Positions 37,914 to 46,890 of a stretch of 64,000 bases of DNA are shown piece by piece. The notes beneath the pieces are model-generated. The model saw only the letters and a list, made by a program, of their open reading frames with translations. It had not been told where the DNA came from and searched no databases. The stretch's first letter is position 1, and each line of letters opens with the position of its first letter. Position numbers and translations under genes: made by a program. This DNA comes from an uncultured Bacilli bacterium (lineage in GTDB: Bacteria > Bacillota_I > Bacilli_A > RFN20 > CAG-449), in the NCBI GenBank assembly GCA_947632435.1, contig CANRPC010000002.1, positions 62,001 to 126,000 on the forward strand. Reading direction: 5' to 3'.

Positions 37914-39827
37914 ATGAAAAAAGGATTAATTTTAATATTCTCTAGCATGATTTTACTTAGCTGCGTTACCAATAAAAATTCTTTATCTAGTTCATTTGAT
38001 TCTTCTTATACAAATTCAAATGAAACAACTGAAAGTGATTCTAATTCTGCTGCAGCAACTTCTGAATCAACATCAGAAACTTCTTCATTTTTAGAAACTT
38101 CTTCAAGCACAAACGTTACTACACAAAGTGAAGAAAGTAATACAAGCTCTCATTCATCTAAAAATAGTTCTTCTAGTTCGAATTCTAGTTCATCAAGTTC
38201 AACTAGTTTTAATCAAAATATCGAAAATGATGATAATACCTTAAAAAATCCTCGTGAATTTCCAAAGTATGAATATACTTTTTCCAATCAAGAAACTATG
38301 ACAGGAACAAAAGTTAATGCTTCACTAGCAAGTTTTAATTGCGAAGGTTATGCTCAAGGAGTAACAGGTGGAGGTATTATTGATGAATCAAGCAAAGATT
38401 ATATTAAAGTAAGTACTGCAAAAGAATTTATAAAAGCAATCGGTAGAAAAAATTATGTTGATAAAACAGATACAGATTTTGCAACTCGTCCGACTGTAAT
38501 TGAAGTTATGAATGATATTGATTTAGGTTGGAATACTTTGGATAGTGAAGCTCAAAACTATGCCGATGTAATAAAAGCAAATGATCCATCTACTCATCCT
38601 ACTTTAAAAAAAGTTGGTGTTTCTGTTGTGTATATTACAGGAAGACAAAATTTAACTATATATTCAAAAAATGGTTCAAAATTATCACATGCATGTTTTC
38701 AAATACGCGCGGGTGATAGTATTGAAACAAATAATATAATTATTAGAAATCTATCTTTTGATGGCATATGGGAATGGGATGATACAGGAAAATACGACAA
38801 TAACGATTGGGATCAATTCACAATTCGCGGTGATAAAAACCCTGTACACCATATTTGGATTGATCATTGTACATTCCATAAAACATATGATGGCACAATT
38901 GATATTAAATATGGAGCAACAAATATTACTATTTCTTGGTGCTCATTTATTCCTTATAACAAAAATGACCAAGAATTTATGGATATGATGAATCATTTAG
39001 AAAATAACCAATCAGATTATCCAAATTATAAAGCTGCGAGAAATTCTGGTGCAAGTTTTGAAGATATGATCGATTATGCTTCTATAAATAAAAAAGTTCA
39101 TTTAGTTGGTCATTCTGACAACAATAAAGGTGATGAAAATATAAAAGTAACTTATTGTAATAACTATTATTTAGATTGTGTTGAAAGATTACCTCGTTTA
39201 AGATTAGGTAAAGTTCATGTATATAACAATATTTATGATGCATCAAATACAGAATCTTTAAAACTAAAAGTACGTTCATTATCTAATTGGCCATCTGCTT
39301 TAGCTTTTTCCGAAAATGGGACTCAAAGTACTAATTATGGTCAAACTTTAATGGAAAATTGTTACATTAATGGAATAAATACACCTTTAAGAAATAACAT
39401 GAAAAAAGTGGAAACTCAATATGTTGGTTCTATTGAGGCCTTATATACCTATTATACTTGCCAAAATATTTCTCGAACTTGGGATTATAGTAAAACCACG
39501 AACACTGATGTACATTTTAATGGTCGTTATACCTTCAAAGGACATTCAACAAAAGGTGAAGATAATAATTTATTAAGGCCATTTCCAATGGTACCCCTTA
39601 GTTTTGATACTCAACAATTTAAAAATGATTTAAATTATGAATATATTTTATATGAGCCTGAACTTTTATATATCACTCAAAATAATAAAGTAGGCGCAAA
39701 CGTTATTAAATTTTCTAGTCAACAATGGATGTCTTCAACTTATACTGTTGGTCAAGTTCAAGATTTAGTTTTACCAAATGATGGTGTATTAGGAAGTAGC
39801 ACTAATTTAAATCTCAATCGTGCTTAA
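37914..39827 (+). CDS. Lipoprotein pectate lyase, polysaccharide lyase family 1
   Basis: 637 residues. The signal peptide ends in lipobox LLSC with the lipidated Cys17. A Ser/Thr-rich linker of about 80 residues spans 20-105. A PL1 beta-helix follows, with WIDHCTFHKTYDGTIDI and the catalytic-arginine region RLPRLRLGKVHVYNN (near residue 430). It would cleave polygalacturonate by Ca2+-dependent beta-elimination at the cell surface, the linker lifting the enzyme above the wall. Ribosome binding site is AAAGGATGA. It is a stand-alone gene without nearby pectin transport or uronate genes. Confidence 0.9.
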   Translation: MKKGLILIFSSMILLSCVTNKNSLSSSFDSSYTNSNETTESDSNSAAATSESTSETSSFLETSSSTNVTTQSEESNTSSHSSKNSSSSSNSSSSSSTSFNQNIENDDNTLKNPREFPKYEYTFSNQETMTGTKVNASLASFNCEGYAQGVTGGGIIDESSKDYIKVSTAKEFIKAIGRKNYVDKTDTDFATRPTVIEVMNDIDLGWNTLDSEAQNYADVIKANDPSTHPTLKKVGVSVVYITGRQNLTIYSKNGSKLSHACFQIRAGDSIETNNIIIRNLSFDGIWEWDDTGKYDNNDWDQFTIRGDKNPVHHIWIDHCTFHKTYDGTIDIKYGATNITISWCSFIPYNKNDQEFMDMMNHLENNQSDYPNYKAARNSGASFEDMIDYASINKKVHLVGHSDNNKGDENIKVTYCNNYYLDCVERLPRLRLGKVHVYNNIYDASNTESLKLKVRSLSNWPSALAFSENGTQSTNYGQTLMENCYINGINTPLRNNMKKVETQYVGSIEALYTYYTCQNISRTWDYSKTTNTDVHFNGRYTFKGHSTKGEDNNLLRPFPMVPLSFDTQQFKNDLNYEYILYEPELLYITQNNKVGANVIKFSSQQWMSSTYTVGQVQDLVLPNDGVLGSSTNLNLNRA

Positions 39828-39872
39828 ATTTATAGATTATTAAAATTTTTATTTTAAAAATAAATAAGCCAA

Positions 39873-39917
39873 GAAAAAAAGACCTAATTGATTTAATTTT
39901 TCAATTAGGCCTTTTTT
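39873..39917. terminator. Bidirectional terminator, pectate lyase / vWA operon
   Basis: CCTAATTGA (39883-39891) pairs with 39901-39909; Ts follow on the plus strand and seven or more Ts on the minus strand. It serves the two convergent transcripts. Confidence 0.85.
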
Positions 39918-39925
39918 ATAAGCTT

Positions 39926-42913
39926 TTAAATATTTTCTTCGTCTTTATGACGCAATTTACGAATAATTTCGTGTGGCCATAAGAAGTTGAACTTTCTGAC
40001 ACAAATGTCAAGGATAAATAATAACAAGGCAATTATCATAAGAGGTAATTGGAAATTAATTGTTTTATTTATCGCGGTTGTCATTTTATCAGCATTTTCT
40101 TCAATACCTGCTGTGCCATAGAAAACACGTCCATTAATTCTTTCACCATCTGATTCTGTATAAGTTTGAGCACATAATTCAGATAGTCCATTTAATTTTT
40201 CAGAATTGTTATCGTAGAAAGTATCATATTCATCAGAATAAGAGAATGCTGTATATGCAGTTTTAGAAGCGGTTTCCGTTCCATCTACTTTTTCTGTAAC
40301 TTCAATAATATAAATACCTGGATCTCTAGTTTTAAATTCTTTTTCGTATTTATCGCCAGATTTACTATCAATTGTAAACTTGATAGGGTTTGTTTTCTTA
40401 TTTTCCATTACTTCATATTTTGATATAGTTACATCAAGAGAAATATTTTGTTCAATAGGAGCACTACCATCTTCAGTTTCTTCATCAGAACCAACATCAA
40501 GTAATTCAATCTCCAATCTTCTTGTATAATTTGCGTTAAATACTTTAATATCTTCTGGATTTTGCTCTATTAAGAATCCATCAACTGTAATTTTCATTGT
40601 GTCAACTTCAGTTTTTGGTGCAAGACCTGCGATAATATTTTCTAGCATTTTAACCGCATCACTATTTTCGAAGAATCCAGGACAGAACTTTTCATTAAGA
40701 TCTATCATTAAACTACCAACTTTACCAATTCCAAATGACCATTCTGCATAAATTGGATCGTGATTATCTAATTCTAAATCTTTACCTGTTTCATCTTTAA
40801 CTGTTTCTGTATTATGGAAGAATACATGTGATGTAGCTTCTTCTCTAACAGCAACTCCACCATTATAAGTGTTAATAATAGGTAAATTATCTGTATTAAC
40901 CCCAATTCCTATTCTAGAACCTTCTTCAAATTCAAATTTATCATCGCCACCATTTAACTTATTAACGACTTGTGTAGGAAGTGATTTACATAAATCTTTA
41001 ATTACCATAGCAAATTCAGTTTCGGTTTTAGTTAAATAAGCATTATTTTGACCGATAATTTGTTTCATTTCTTCTACGTTACTAGAAAATTGATTACCAA
41101 TGACAACTGCTGAAAAATCAATATTTTTGTTTTTCATATCTTGAATAGTTGTCATATATCTTTTTGCATCATCATTACCGCTATCATAGTCGTTAATTAA
41201 AACAACAGATTTTTTATTAACTTTTTTATCAGAAAATTGAGAAAGCATTTGATATGCATCTTCAAGAGCAATATCATAATCTGTTCCACCTGTAAGAGTT
41301 GGTTTAGTAATAGACATAACTCTTTCAATCATAGCATCTTTTTGAGTAGCAGGAGTTAAACCAAATAATACATTAGTTTCATCAGAATCAATTACTCCAT
41401 TTTTATATTTAGTTGGACCAAATGTAATAACAGATAAATAATCATAAGGATTTAATGATGATTTAATTGATTCTACTATACCTTTAATAGCAGTTTCAAT
41501 TCTTGTTTCTTTACCATCATTGAAATCTGGTGTTTGAACTTTAGCATTTTTAGAATTAAAGAATTCTGTACCAGCGAAATCTTTCATACCCATAGAGTTA
41601 GAGTAATCTAAGCAAAGAACAATAGCCCTAGGATTATTAGCCGTTGGTGTTAAATTGATTGGTAACAAATCTTCGTAAAGGGAATCTTTCCAGTTACCAT
41701 TCGCATAAGTACTTTCTCCACCAGCAGTTAATAAACTTCCACCAGCTTTTTCCACATATGAACGTAAGTCTTTAGCAAAAGAAGCAGGAAGTGATGCAAT
41801 ATCAATATCCATTAAAATAACTTCTTTATATTCAGTTAATAATGCAAATTTTGGAGCACTAAATGGTTCTACAACTTCAACATTATAGCCATTTTCTTCA
41901 ATGAAACTACGTAGTTTTTTGGTTTCACCTTCAGGTTTAGGATCTTTAGCTATAATTAAAATGTTATTTTCAGCTTCTAAATATTTATAAGTGTAAAATA
42001 CATTATTATCTTCAACAACATCATTACTATTTATAGCTTTAATATTTGCTTTTATTTCATGAATACCTGCAGTAAATGTATGTTTATATTCAATGGTTTG
42101 AATTTGACTTGTACCATCAAGATTTTCAGTACGACTTTTTGCATTTGTAAAAATAGATTCACCATTATCAGTAATTGTTAATTCTACAGATGTAATACTA
42201 TGAGATTTAAAGGAAACAGAAATTGTTGTTTCTTTGTTTGGAACAGTACTTGCATCAATTTCAATATTTTCAATTTGAGCTTCTGCAGTTCCATTATAAT
42301 CTTTTGGAGTAAAGTAAATAGCATCAAGACGAATATTATTTTGATTTAATACAGCAAGTGTGCTATTTATTTGTCCATCAGTATCCATAGCATCTGATAA
42401 AAGAACAATACGTTTAATAAGTTTACTATCTTTATCTTCATCAAATAAACTTGTTGCTTGGATAAGAGCACCTTCAATATCAGTACCAGTAGAATCTATT
42501 TTAGCTTCTTGATAAGTCAAATTTTTGCCCTTTAATTCACTTGGTTTTGCAGGGTTTACATATTTGCATTCACCATAGCCAAAATAAACTAATCCTACTT
42601 TACTTCCTTTGTTTCTTGAATCATCTATAAATGAAGTAACATATTCGTTCATTTCATCATGAACTTCTTTAGTTGAATCTGAATAATCTGAAACAAAGAT
42701 AATTTCACTATCAACATTTTCTACACTATGTCCTTCAATTCCAGAAAGAACAAAGCAAGCTAGAACAATAATTAAACAGTGCAATATTAAAGATGTAACT
42801 TTATTACGTGTATGACGTCTTTTTGGTTTTAGACGTAAATAAGGGATAAAGGCCAAAGCGATGATTGGAATCATCAATAATAATAAGTAAGGGTTATCAA
42901 AAGTGATTTTCAT
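39926..42913 (-). CDS. Membrane vWA protein with two vWA domains and a GATase-like middle domain
   Basis: About 995 residues. Two N-terminal helices are followed by a first vWA domain (EIIFVSDYSDSTKEV near 75), a Rossmann/glutamine-amidotransferase-like segment (ILIIAKDPKPEGETKKL near 330 to TAGGESTYANG), a second vWA domain with MIDAS DYSNSMGM and extracellular beta domains. It ends with a C-terminal helix and basic tail. It is the last gene of the MoxR-type operon. The longest frame starts with GTG at 42931, but ATG 42913 lies 4 bases after the preceding stop and is favoured by coupling. A membrane complex role for MoxR-linked vWA proteins is known; the target here is not. Confidence 0.82.
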   Translation of the reverse strand: MKITFDNPYLLLLMIPIIALAFIPYLRLKPKRRHTRNKVTSLILHCLIIVLACFVLSGIEGHSVENVDSEIIFVSDYSDSTKEVHDEMNEYVTSFIDDSRNKGSKVGLVYFGYGECKYVNPAKPSELKGKNLTYQEAKIDSTGTDIEGALIQATSLFDEDKDSKLIKRIVLLSDAMDTDGQINSTLAVLNQNNIRLDAIYFTPKDYNGTAEAQIENIEIDASTVPNKETTISVSFKSHSITSVELTITDNGESIFTNAKSRTENLDGTSQIQTIEYKHTFTAGIHEIKANIKAINSNDVVEDNNVFYTYKYLEAENNILIIAKDPKPEGETKKLRSFIEENGYNVEVVEPFSAPKFALLTEYKEVILMDIDIASLPASFAKDLRSYVEKAGGSLLTAGGESTYANGNWKDSLYEDLLPINLTPTANNPRAIVLCLDYSNSMGMKDFAGTEFFNSKNAKVQTPDFNDGKETRIETAIKGIVESIKSSLNPYDYLSVITFGPTKYKNGVIDSDETNVLFGLTPATQKDAMIERVMSITKPTLTGGTDYDIALEDAYQMLSQFSDKKVNKKSVVLINDYDSGNDDAKRYMTTIQDMKNKNIDFSAVVIGNQFSSNVEEMKQIIGQNNAYLTKTETEFAMVIKDLCKSLPTQVVNKLNGGDDKFEFEEGSRIGIGVNTDNLPIINTYNGGVAVREEATSHVFFHNTETVKDETGKDLELDNHDPIYAEWSFGIGKVGSLMIDLNEKFCPGFFENSDAVKMLENIIAGLAPKTEVDTMKITVDGFLIEQNPEDIKVFNANYTRRLEIELLDVGSDEETEDGSAPIEQNISLDVTISKYEVMENKKTNPIKFTIDSKSGDKYEKEFKTRDPGIYIIEVTEKVDGTETASKTAYTAFSYSDEYDTFYDNNSEKLNGLSELCAQTYTESDGERINGRVFYGTAGIEENADKMTTAINKTINFQLPLMIIALLLFILDICVRKFNFLWPHEIIRKLRHKDEENI

Positions 42914-42917
42914 TAAA

Positions 42918-44873
42918 CTAATATTGTTCACGATATTGTACCCCCCATTCTATAACTAATAATACAAGCAATGCAATTGCAAAATACATTGATATATCTT
43001 TACTATCGCTCTTAACTTCTTGTGTTGTTCCTTCGTTACCAACTCTATCACCTAAAGCTAAACTATGAACTATATTTGCTTTAGACTCACTGCTAGCAAC
43101 ACCTGCGAAGAACGAATAATTTTTTGTTGTCGCAGGATCATCAGGATTAATTATAACAGTGTAAACACCACTTGTTTTAATTGGATAAGATGCACCAGCT
43201 TGTAAAGCTTCTTTAGTATAAACAATTGTTTCACCATTGTGTACTAAATTAATTTTTTCTATTGAAGAATTACCATTTAATTCAACAATATCACCAACAT
43301 TGTAGAAATGTTTTTCAACAACTCTTTTTACAGAATATTCCATTAAGTTTTTAACAAGAATTGGCATAAACATCTTTACTGGTAAAGAAGATTTATGTAA
43401 ATCAAAAGCAAAAATACTTAAGAATGTTTGTCCTTGTTTACCTGCTAAAATTAATGGTTTTGGGTCTTCTTCATTTGTTACAATACAGGCATCAAATATT
43501 TCATGATCATAATCTTCAATACCCATATATTGAGTAACATAGAAAGGATTTTCCACAGTAATATCTTTTACAATAGTTGAAACATTTGGTTTAGTTATAT
43601 TTTGATTTACATGAGCATAAGTTTTTTGCGATACTGGATCAGAAAATTTAATTGCTCCTTGTAAGTATGATGATCTTTCGGTAGGATTTACAATCCAAAC
43701 AGCACCATCTGTAGGTAATGTTGTTGGTTTTCCTCCATCATATATATATAAATCATATCCTGAAGCTTTAGCAGATCCAGGTTTAGCAACATAAATATCT
43801 TCACAAGTTCCAAGAATATTAATTGCCGCGGAGAAGAATTGTTTAGATTCTGAAATAATTTCCACTCTAAATTTTTCATCTCTACCATTGAATGCATAAA
43901 ATTCATTGTCTTCAACAAAGTTATCTTGAATTAAATTTGTTGAAAATTCGTTTGGTCTTAAAGAGAAACTTGCTTCATCAAATTGATAAACATCTAATCC
44001 TTCGAAGCTAATTTCTGTTTCAACATTTTTCTTTAAATGCAATATTTTATTTTCATAATATCTTCTTGCATCTGTAACTAAATTAGCATTGTTATAAGGA
44101 TTAACAATTTTTAATTCCAAAACAACATCAGCATCTTTGTTATAAGAGCAAACAGAAGTCTTAAATTCAAAATAACCAGATTCTCTATTTAATTCAATAA
44201 CTGGTGATAATAAAGCAACATTCCATTCTGAATCTGCAACATTTACAACTTTAATATCGCCACTTATACGCATATTGTGATCAGTATAGATTGTTACATC
44301 TGCGTTTTTATTTTGTTGTAAAACTAATTTTACTTGTTCAATCGCGGTATTATATTCTGAATCTGCAACTTCAATTAATGAACATCTTCCTTCTTCTCTT
44401 AAAGCTGATTCTAATTCAGTTCTATTTGAAGAATTGATAATATTACCATCATTTGGATTATCATCAACAAAAATAAGAGAAAATTTGTTATTTTCAGAAA
44501 ATTTTTCAAATGAATTAACAATCATTTCAACAGCTTTGCTATAACGTGTTTTTCCTTCTTTATTAACAGTGTTCATAGATGCTGAACAATCAACCAATAT
44601 AATTTGATCATTAACAATTTTATTAGGTGTAGTAATCAATGGTTTTGCTAATAAGAATGCAATAGCACCAACAATTAAAAATTGAAGGGCAATTAAGAAG
44701 AATTGTGTTAATTTTTCAAAAGGAATTTTTCTTTTACGATATTTTCTAGCTAAGAACCAAATATATGTAGATGAAATAGTTCTCTCATGATATTTTGGTT
44801 TAATAATATGTATTAAGAGGATTAAAGGAATTGCTAGTAATCCCAATAAACCAAGTGGTAATAGCAAATTCAT
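42918..44873 (-). CDS. BatA-like vWA membrane protein
   Basis: 651 residues. The N-terminus has the BatA-type helix LLLPLGLLGLLAIPLILLIH followed by the HERTISSTYIWFLARK motif and a second helix. A vWA domain with MIDAS DCSASMN begins near residue 93. Extracellular beta domains follow and a single helix near 630 precedes a short tail. The first codon overlaps the stop of the DUF58 gene (TAATG). It acts with MoxR and DUF58 proteins in a membrane complex by analogy; what the complex inserts or folds is unknown. Confidence 0.82.
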   Translation of the reverse strand: MNLLLPLGLLGLLAIPLILLIHIIKPKYHERTISSTYIWFLARKYRKRKIPFEKLTQFFLIALQFLIVGAIAFLLAKPLITTPNKIVNDQIILVDCSASMNTVNKEGKTRYSKAVEMIVNSFEKFSENNKFSLIFVDDNPNDGNIINSSNRTELESALREEGRCSLIEVADSEYNTAIEQVKLVLQQNKNADVTIYTDHNMRISGDIKVVNVADSEWNVALLSPVIELNRESGYFEFKTSVCSYNKDADVVLELKIVNPYNNANLVTDARRYYENKILHLKKNVETEISFEGLDVYQFDEASFSLRPNEFSTNLIQDNFVEDNEFYAFNGRDEKFRVEIISESKQFFSAAINILGTCEDIYVAKPGSAKASGYDLYIYDGGKPTTLPTDGAVWIVNPTERSSYLQGAIKFSDPVSQKTYAHVNQNITKPNVSTIVKDITVENPFYVTQYMGIEDYDHEIFDACIVTNEEDPKPLILAGKQGQTFLSIFAFDLHKSSLPVKMFMPILVKNLMEYSVKRVVEKHFYNVGDIVELNGNSSIEKINLVHNGETIVYTKEALQAGASYPIKTSGVYTVIINPDDPATTKNYSFFAGVASSESKANIVHSLALGDRVGNEGTTQEVKSDSKDISMYFAIALLVLLVIEWGVQYREQY

Positions 44874-45772
44874 TATTTAATTACCCCACTTTCATACAAT
44901 TGTTCAAAGAACAATTTTTCAATTGGATCAGTTGAAATTCCATGTAAATATGAGAGATTTCTCTTTTTAACAAAAGTTTCAATATCCTTTAAATAGTCAT
45001 CTAAAGCTTTTAAATATGCTTCATAATCTGATTTTGTAATATTAAGTTTAATATTTCTATCATCAAGTCTATCTACAGTTTCAGAATCAATTAAGATGTG
45101 TCTACCTTTATAGTTTGGAGAAACTTCTGCATTATCAAGTACTTGAACAAGCATTACTTCTCTATGACGATATAAAAGAAAATCAACAGCAGTTTTCCAA
45201 TTATTATCTGTCAAAAAGTCCGAAATAATAACAGTCATTCCATCACTATATCCAGGATTTAGATCATTTGTAATTGCTTTATCAATTTGAGCAGTTCCAC
45301 TAAATTTAATATCTTCTAATTGTGTGAGGGCTCTTAAAAAAGCACTTTTTCCAGAGATAACACCGCATAAATCATCTATACGATTATCGTGAATTAACTT
45401 AATTGAAACTTTGTCCATATTTTGAATAGCCAAATATCCAAGTGCTGCTGCAGCTTGTATAGCAAATTCATCTTTATTAGAATTTTTAAATGCCATAGAA
45501 GCAGAACAATCAATTAATATTTGTATGTGCATTTGTCTTTCATCAGTAAATAACTTGATAAAAAACTTTTCAAAACGTGAATACAAATTCCAGTCAACAC
45601 GTCTAATATCATCACCTAAAACATATTCACGGAAATCCGCAAATTCAACTGTAGATCCGTAAGAATTAGTTTTATGAATACCTCCAAAAAATCCTCGCAT
45701 AAAAGTTTTCATATTAAATGTTATGGCTTCTAATCGATTAATAAAGCTATCAGTGATTATTTGCCTTTTCAT
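44873..45772 (-). CDS. DUF58 domain protein
   Basis: 299 residues with the DUF58 hallmark EYVLGDDIRRVDWNLYSR near residue 50 and a vWA-like MIDAS QILIDCSASMAF near 85. DUF58 proteins are nearly always encoded next to MoxR ATPases, as here (16 bases downstream). It has no membrane segment and is likely the cytoplasmic partner between the ATPase and the membrane vWA proteins. Confidence 0.92.
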   Translation of the reverse strand: MKRQIITDSFINRLEAITFNMKTFMRGFFGGIHKTNSYGSTVEFADFREYVLGDDIRRVDWNLYSRFEKFFIKLFTDERQMHIQILIDCSASMAFKNSNKDEFAIQAAAALGYLAIQNMDKVSIKLIHDNRIDDLCGVISGKSAFLRALTQLEDIKFSGTAQIDKAITNDLNPGYSDGMTVIISDFLTDNNWKTAVDFLLYRHREVMLVQVLDNAEVSPNYKGRHILIDSETVDRLDDRNIKLNITKSDYEAYLKALDDYLKDIETFVKKRNLSYLHGISTDPIEKLFFEQLYESGVIK

Positions 45773-45788
45773 ATAATATTACTCTCTT

Positions 45789-46856
45789 TTATTCTTCTTC
45801 AGTTTCAGATTTATTTTTCTTACCAAATAAAGATTTTTTTGTTTTTTGTTCACCAGACATCTTTTCAGTTACTTTTTCACCAGAAATTTCACGAATAATT
45901 TCTTTAATAATATCATCTGCAGAAACATGTTCTGTAACAGCTTCGAAATTTAATTTTAAACGATGTCTTAATACAAAGGTAGCAAGTGCATTGATATCTT
46001 CTTTAGCAACATTATATCTTGCAAGTGTTAATGCACGAACTTTAGCAGTAGTAATTAAAGCTTGAGCAGCACGAGGAGATGCACCAGTACGGATGTATTT
46101 CTTAGTAATAGCAGCAGGAGCAGCACTTTCAGGTTGAGTTGCAACAATTAACTTCATAGCGTATTCTAAAACATCATCAGCAACTAAAATTTCTTTTGCA
46201 GTTTCTCTCATTGCTAATAATTCTTCTGCACTACAAACAGCATCAGCAACTTCAGCCATAGTTTTTTGAGTCATAGCAACAATGCCTTTTAATTCTTCCA
46301 TTGTTGGATATTCCATAATTAACTTAAACATAAAACGGTCCATTTGAGCTTCTGGTAAAGGATAAGTACCATCTTGTTCAATTGGGTTTTGTGTTGCTAA
46401 GACAAAGAATGGTTCTTCAAGTCTTCTAGTTTCACCCATAACTGTAACACTATGTTCAGCCATAGCTTCAAGCAAAGCTGATTGAGTCTTTGGTGTAGCA
46501 CGGTTAATTTCATCTGCTAAAACGATGTTAGCAAAAATAGGACCTGGTTGGAATTGGAATTTAGAATTTCCTTTTTCATCTCTTACGATAATATTAGTAC
46601 CAGTAACATCAGCAGGCATTAAATCTGGTGTAAATTGAATACGTGAAAATGGTAAATCAAATACACGTCCTAATGATCTAATTAAACGTGTTTTACCAAC
46701 ACCTGGAACACCTTCAAGCAAAACGTTACCACCTGCAATCATAGCAATAACTGTTCCATAAACAACTTCTTTTTGTCCAACAATATCACGACTTAATTGT
46801 TCAAAAATTGATTCACATTTTTCTTTGAATTGAGTTAAATTTTCTTCGGTTACCAT
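45789..46856 (-). CDS. MoxR family AAA+ ATPase
   Basis: 355 residues. Walker A is LLEGVPGVGKT near residues 40-50, Walker B VLADEINRATP, sensor 1 LATQNPIEQDGTYPLPEAQ and arginine finger DRFMFK; the C-terminal lid contains GASPRAAQAL. A charged tail of about 35 residues follows. MoxR ATPases act as chaperones for vWA-domain proteins. The ATG follows AGGAGG. GC content looks higher here than in neighbours, typical of strong codon conservation. Confidence 0.95.
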   Translation of the reverse strand: MVTEENLTQFKEKCESIFEQLSRDIVGQKEVVYGTVIAMIAGGNVLLEGVPGVGKTRLIRSLGRVFDLPFSRIQFTPDLMPADVTGTNIIVRDEKGNSKFQFQPGPIFANIVLADEINRATPKTQSALLEAMAEHSVTVMGETRRLEEPFFVLATQNPIEQDGTYPLPEAQMDRFMFKLIMEYPTMEELKGIVAMTQKTMAEVADAVCSAEELLAMRETAKEILVADDVLEYAMKLIVATQPESAAPAAITKKYIRTGASPRAAQALITTAKVRALTLARYNVAKEDINALATFVLRHRLKLNFEAVTEHVSADDIIKEIIREISGEKVTEKMSGEQKTKKSLFGKKNKSETEEE

Positions 46857-46890
46857 AATATTTTTTTCCTCCTATAAATACCTATTAATA

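Noticed and set aside
39082-39279. Minus-strand frame within the pectate lyase gene
   Set aside because: It is fully inside a conserved PL1 domain, without ribosome binding site or recognisable protein features.
42941-42946. G6 run on the minus strand followed by TACAAT near the start of the vWA/GATase gene
   Set aside because: It encodes Trp-Gly-Val at the end of the BatA-like protein and has no -35 at a suitable distance, so it is not counted with the two G-tract promoters.
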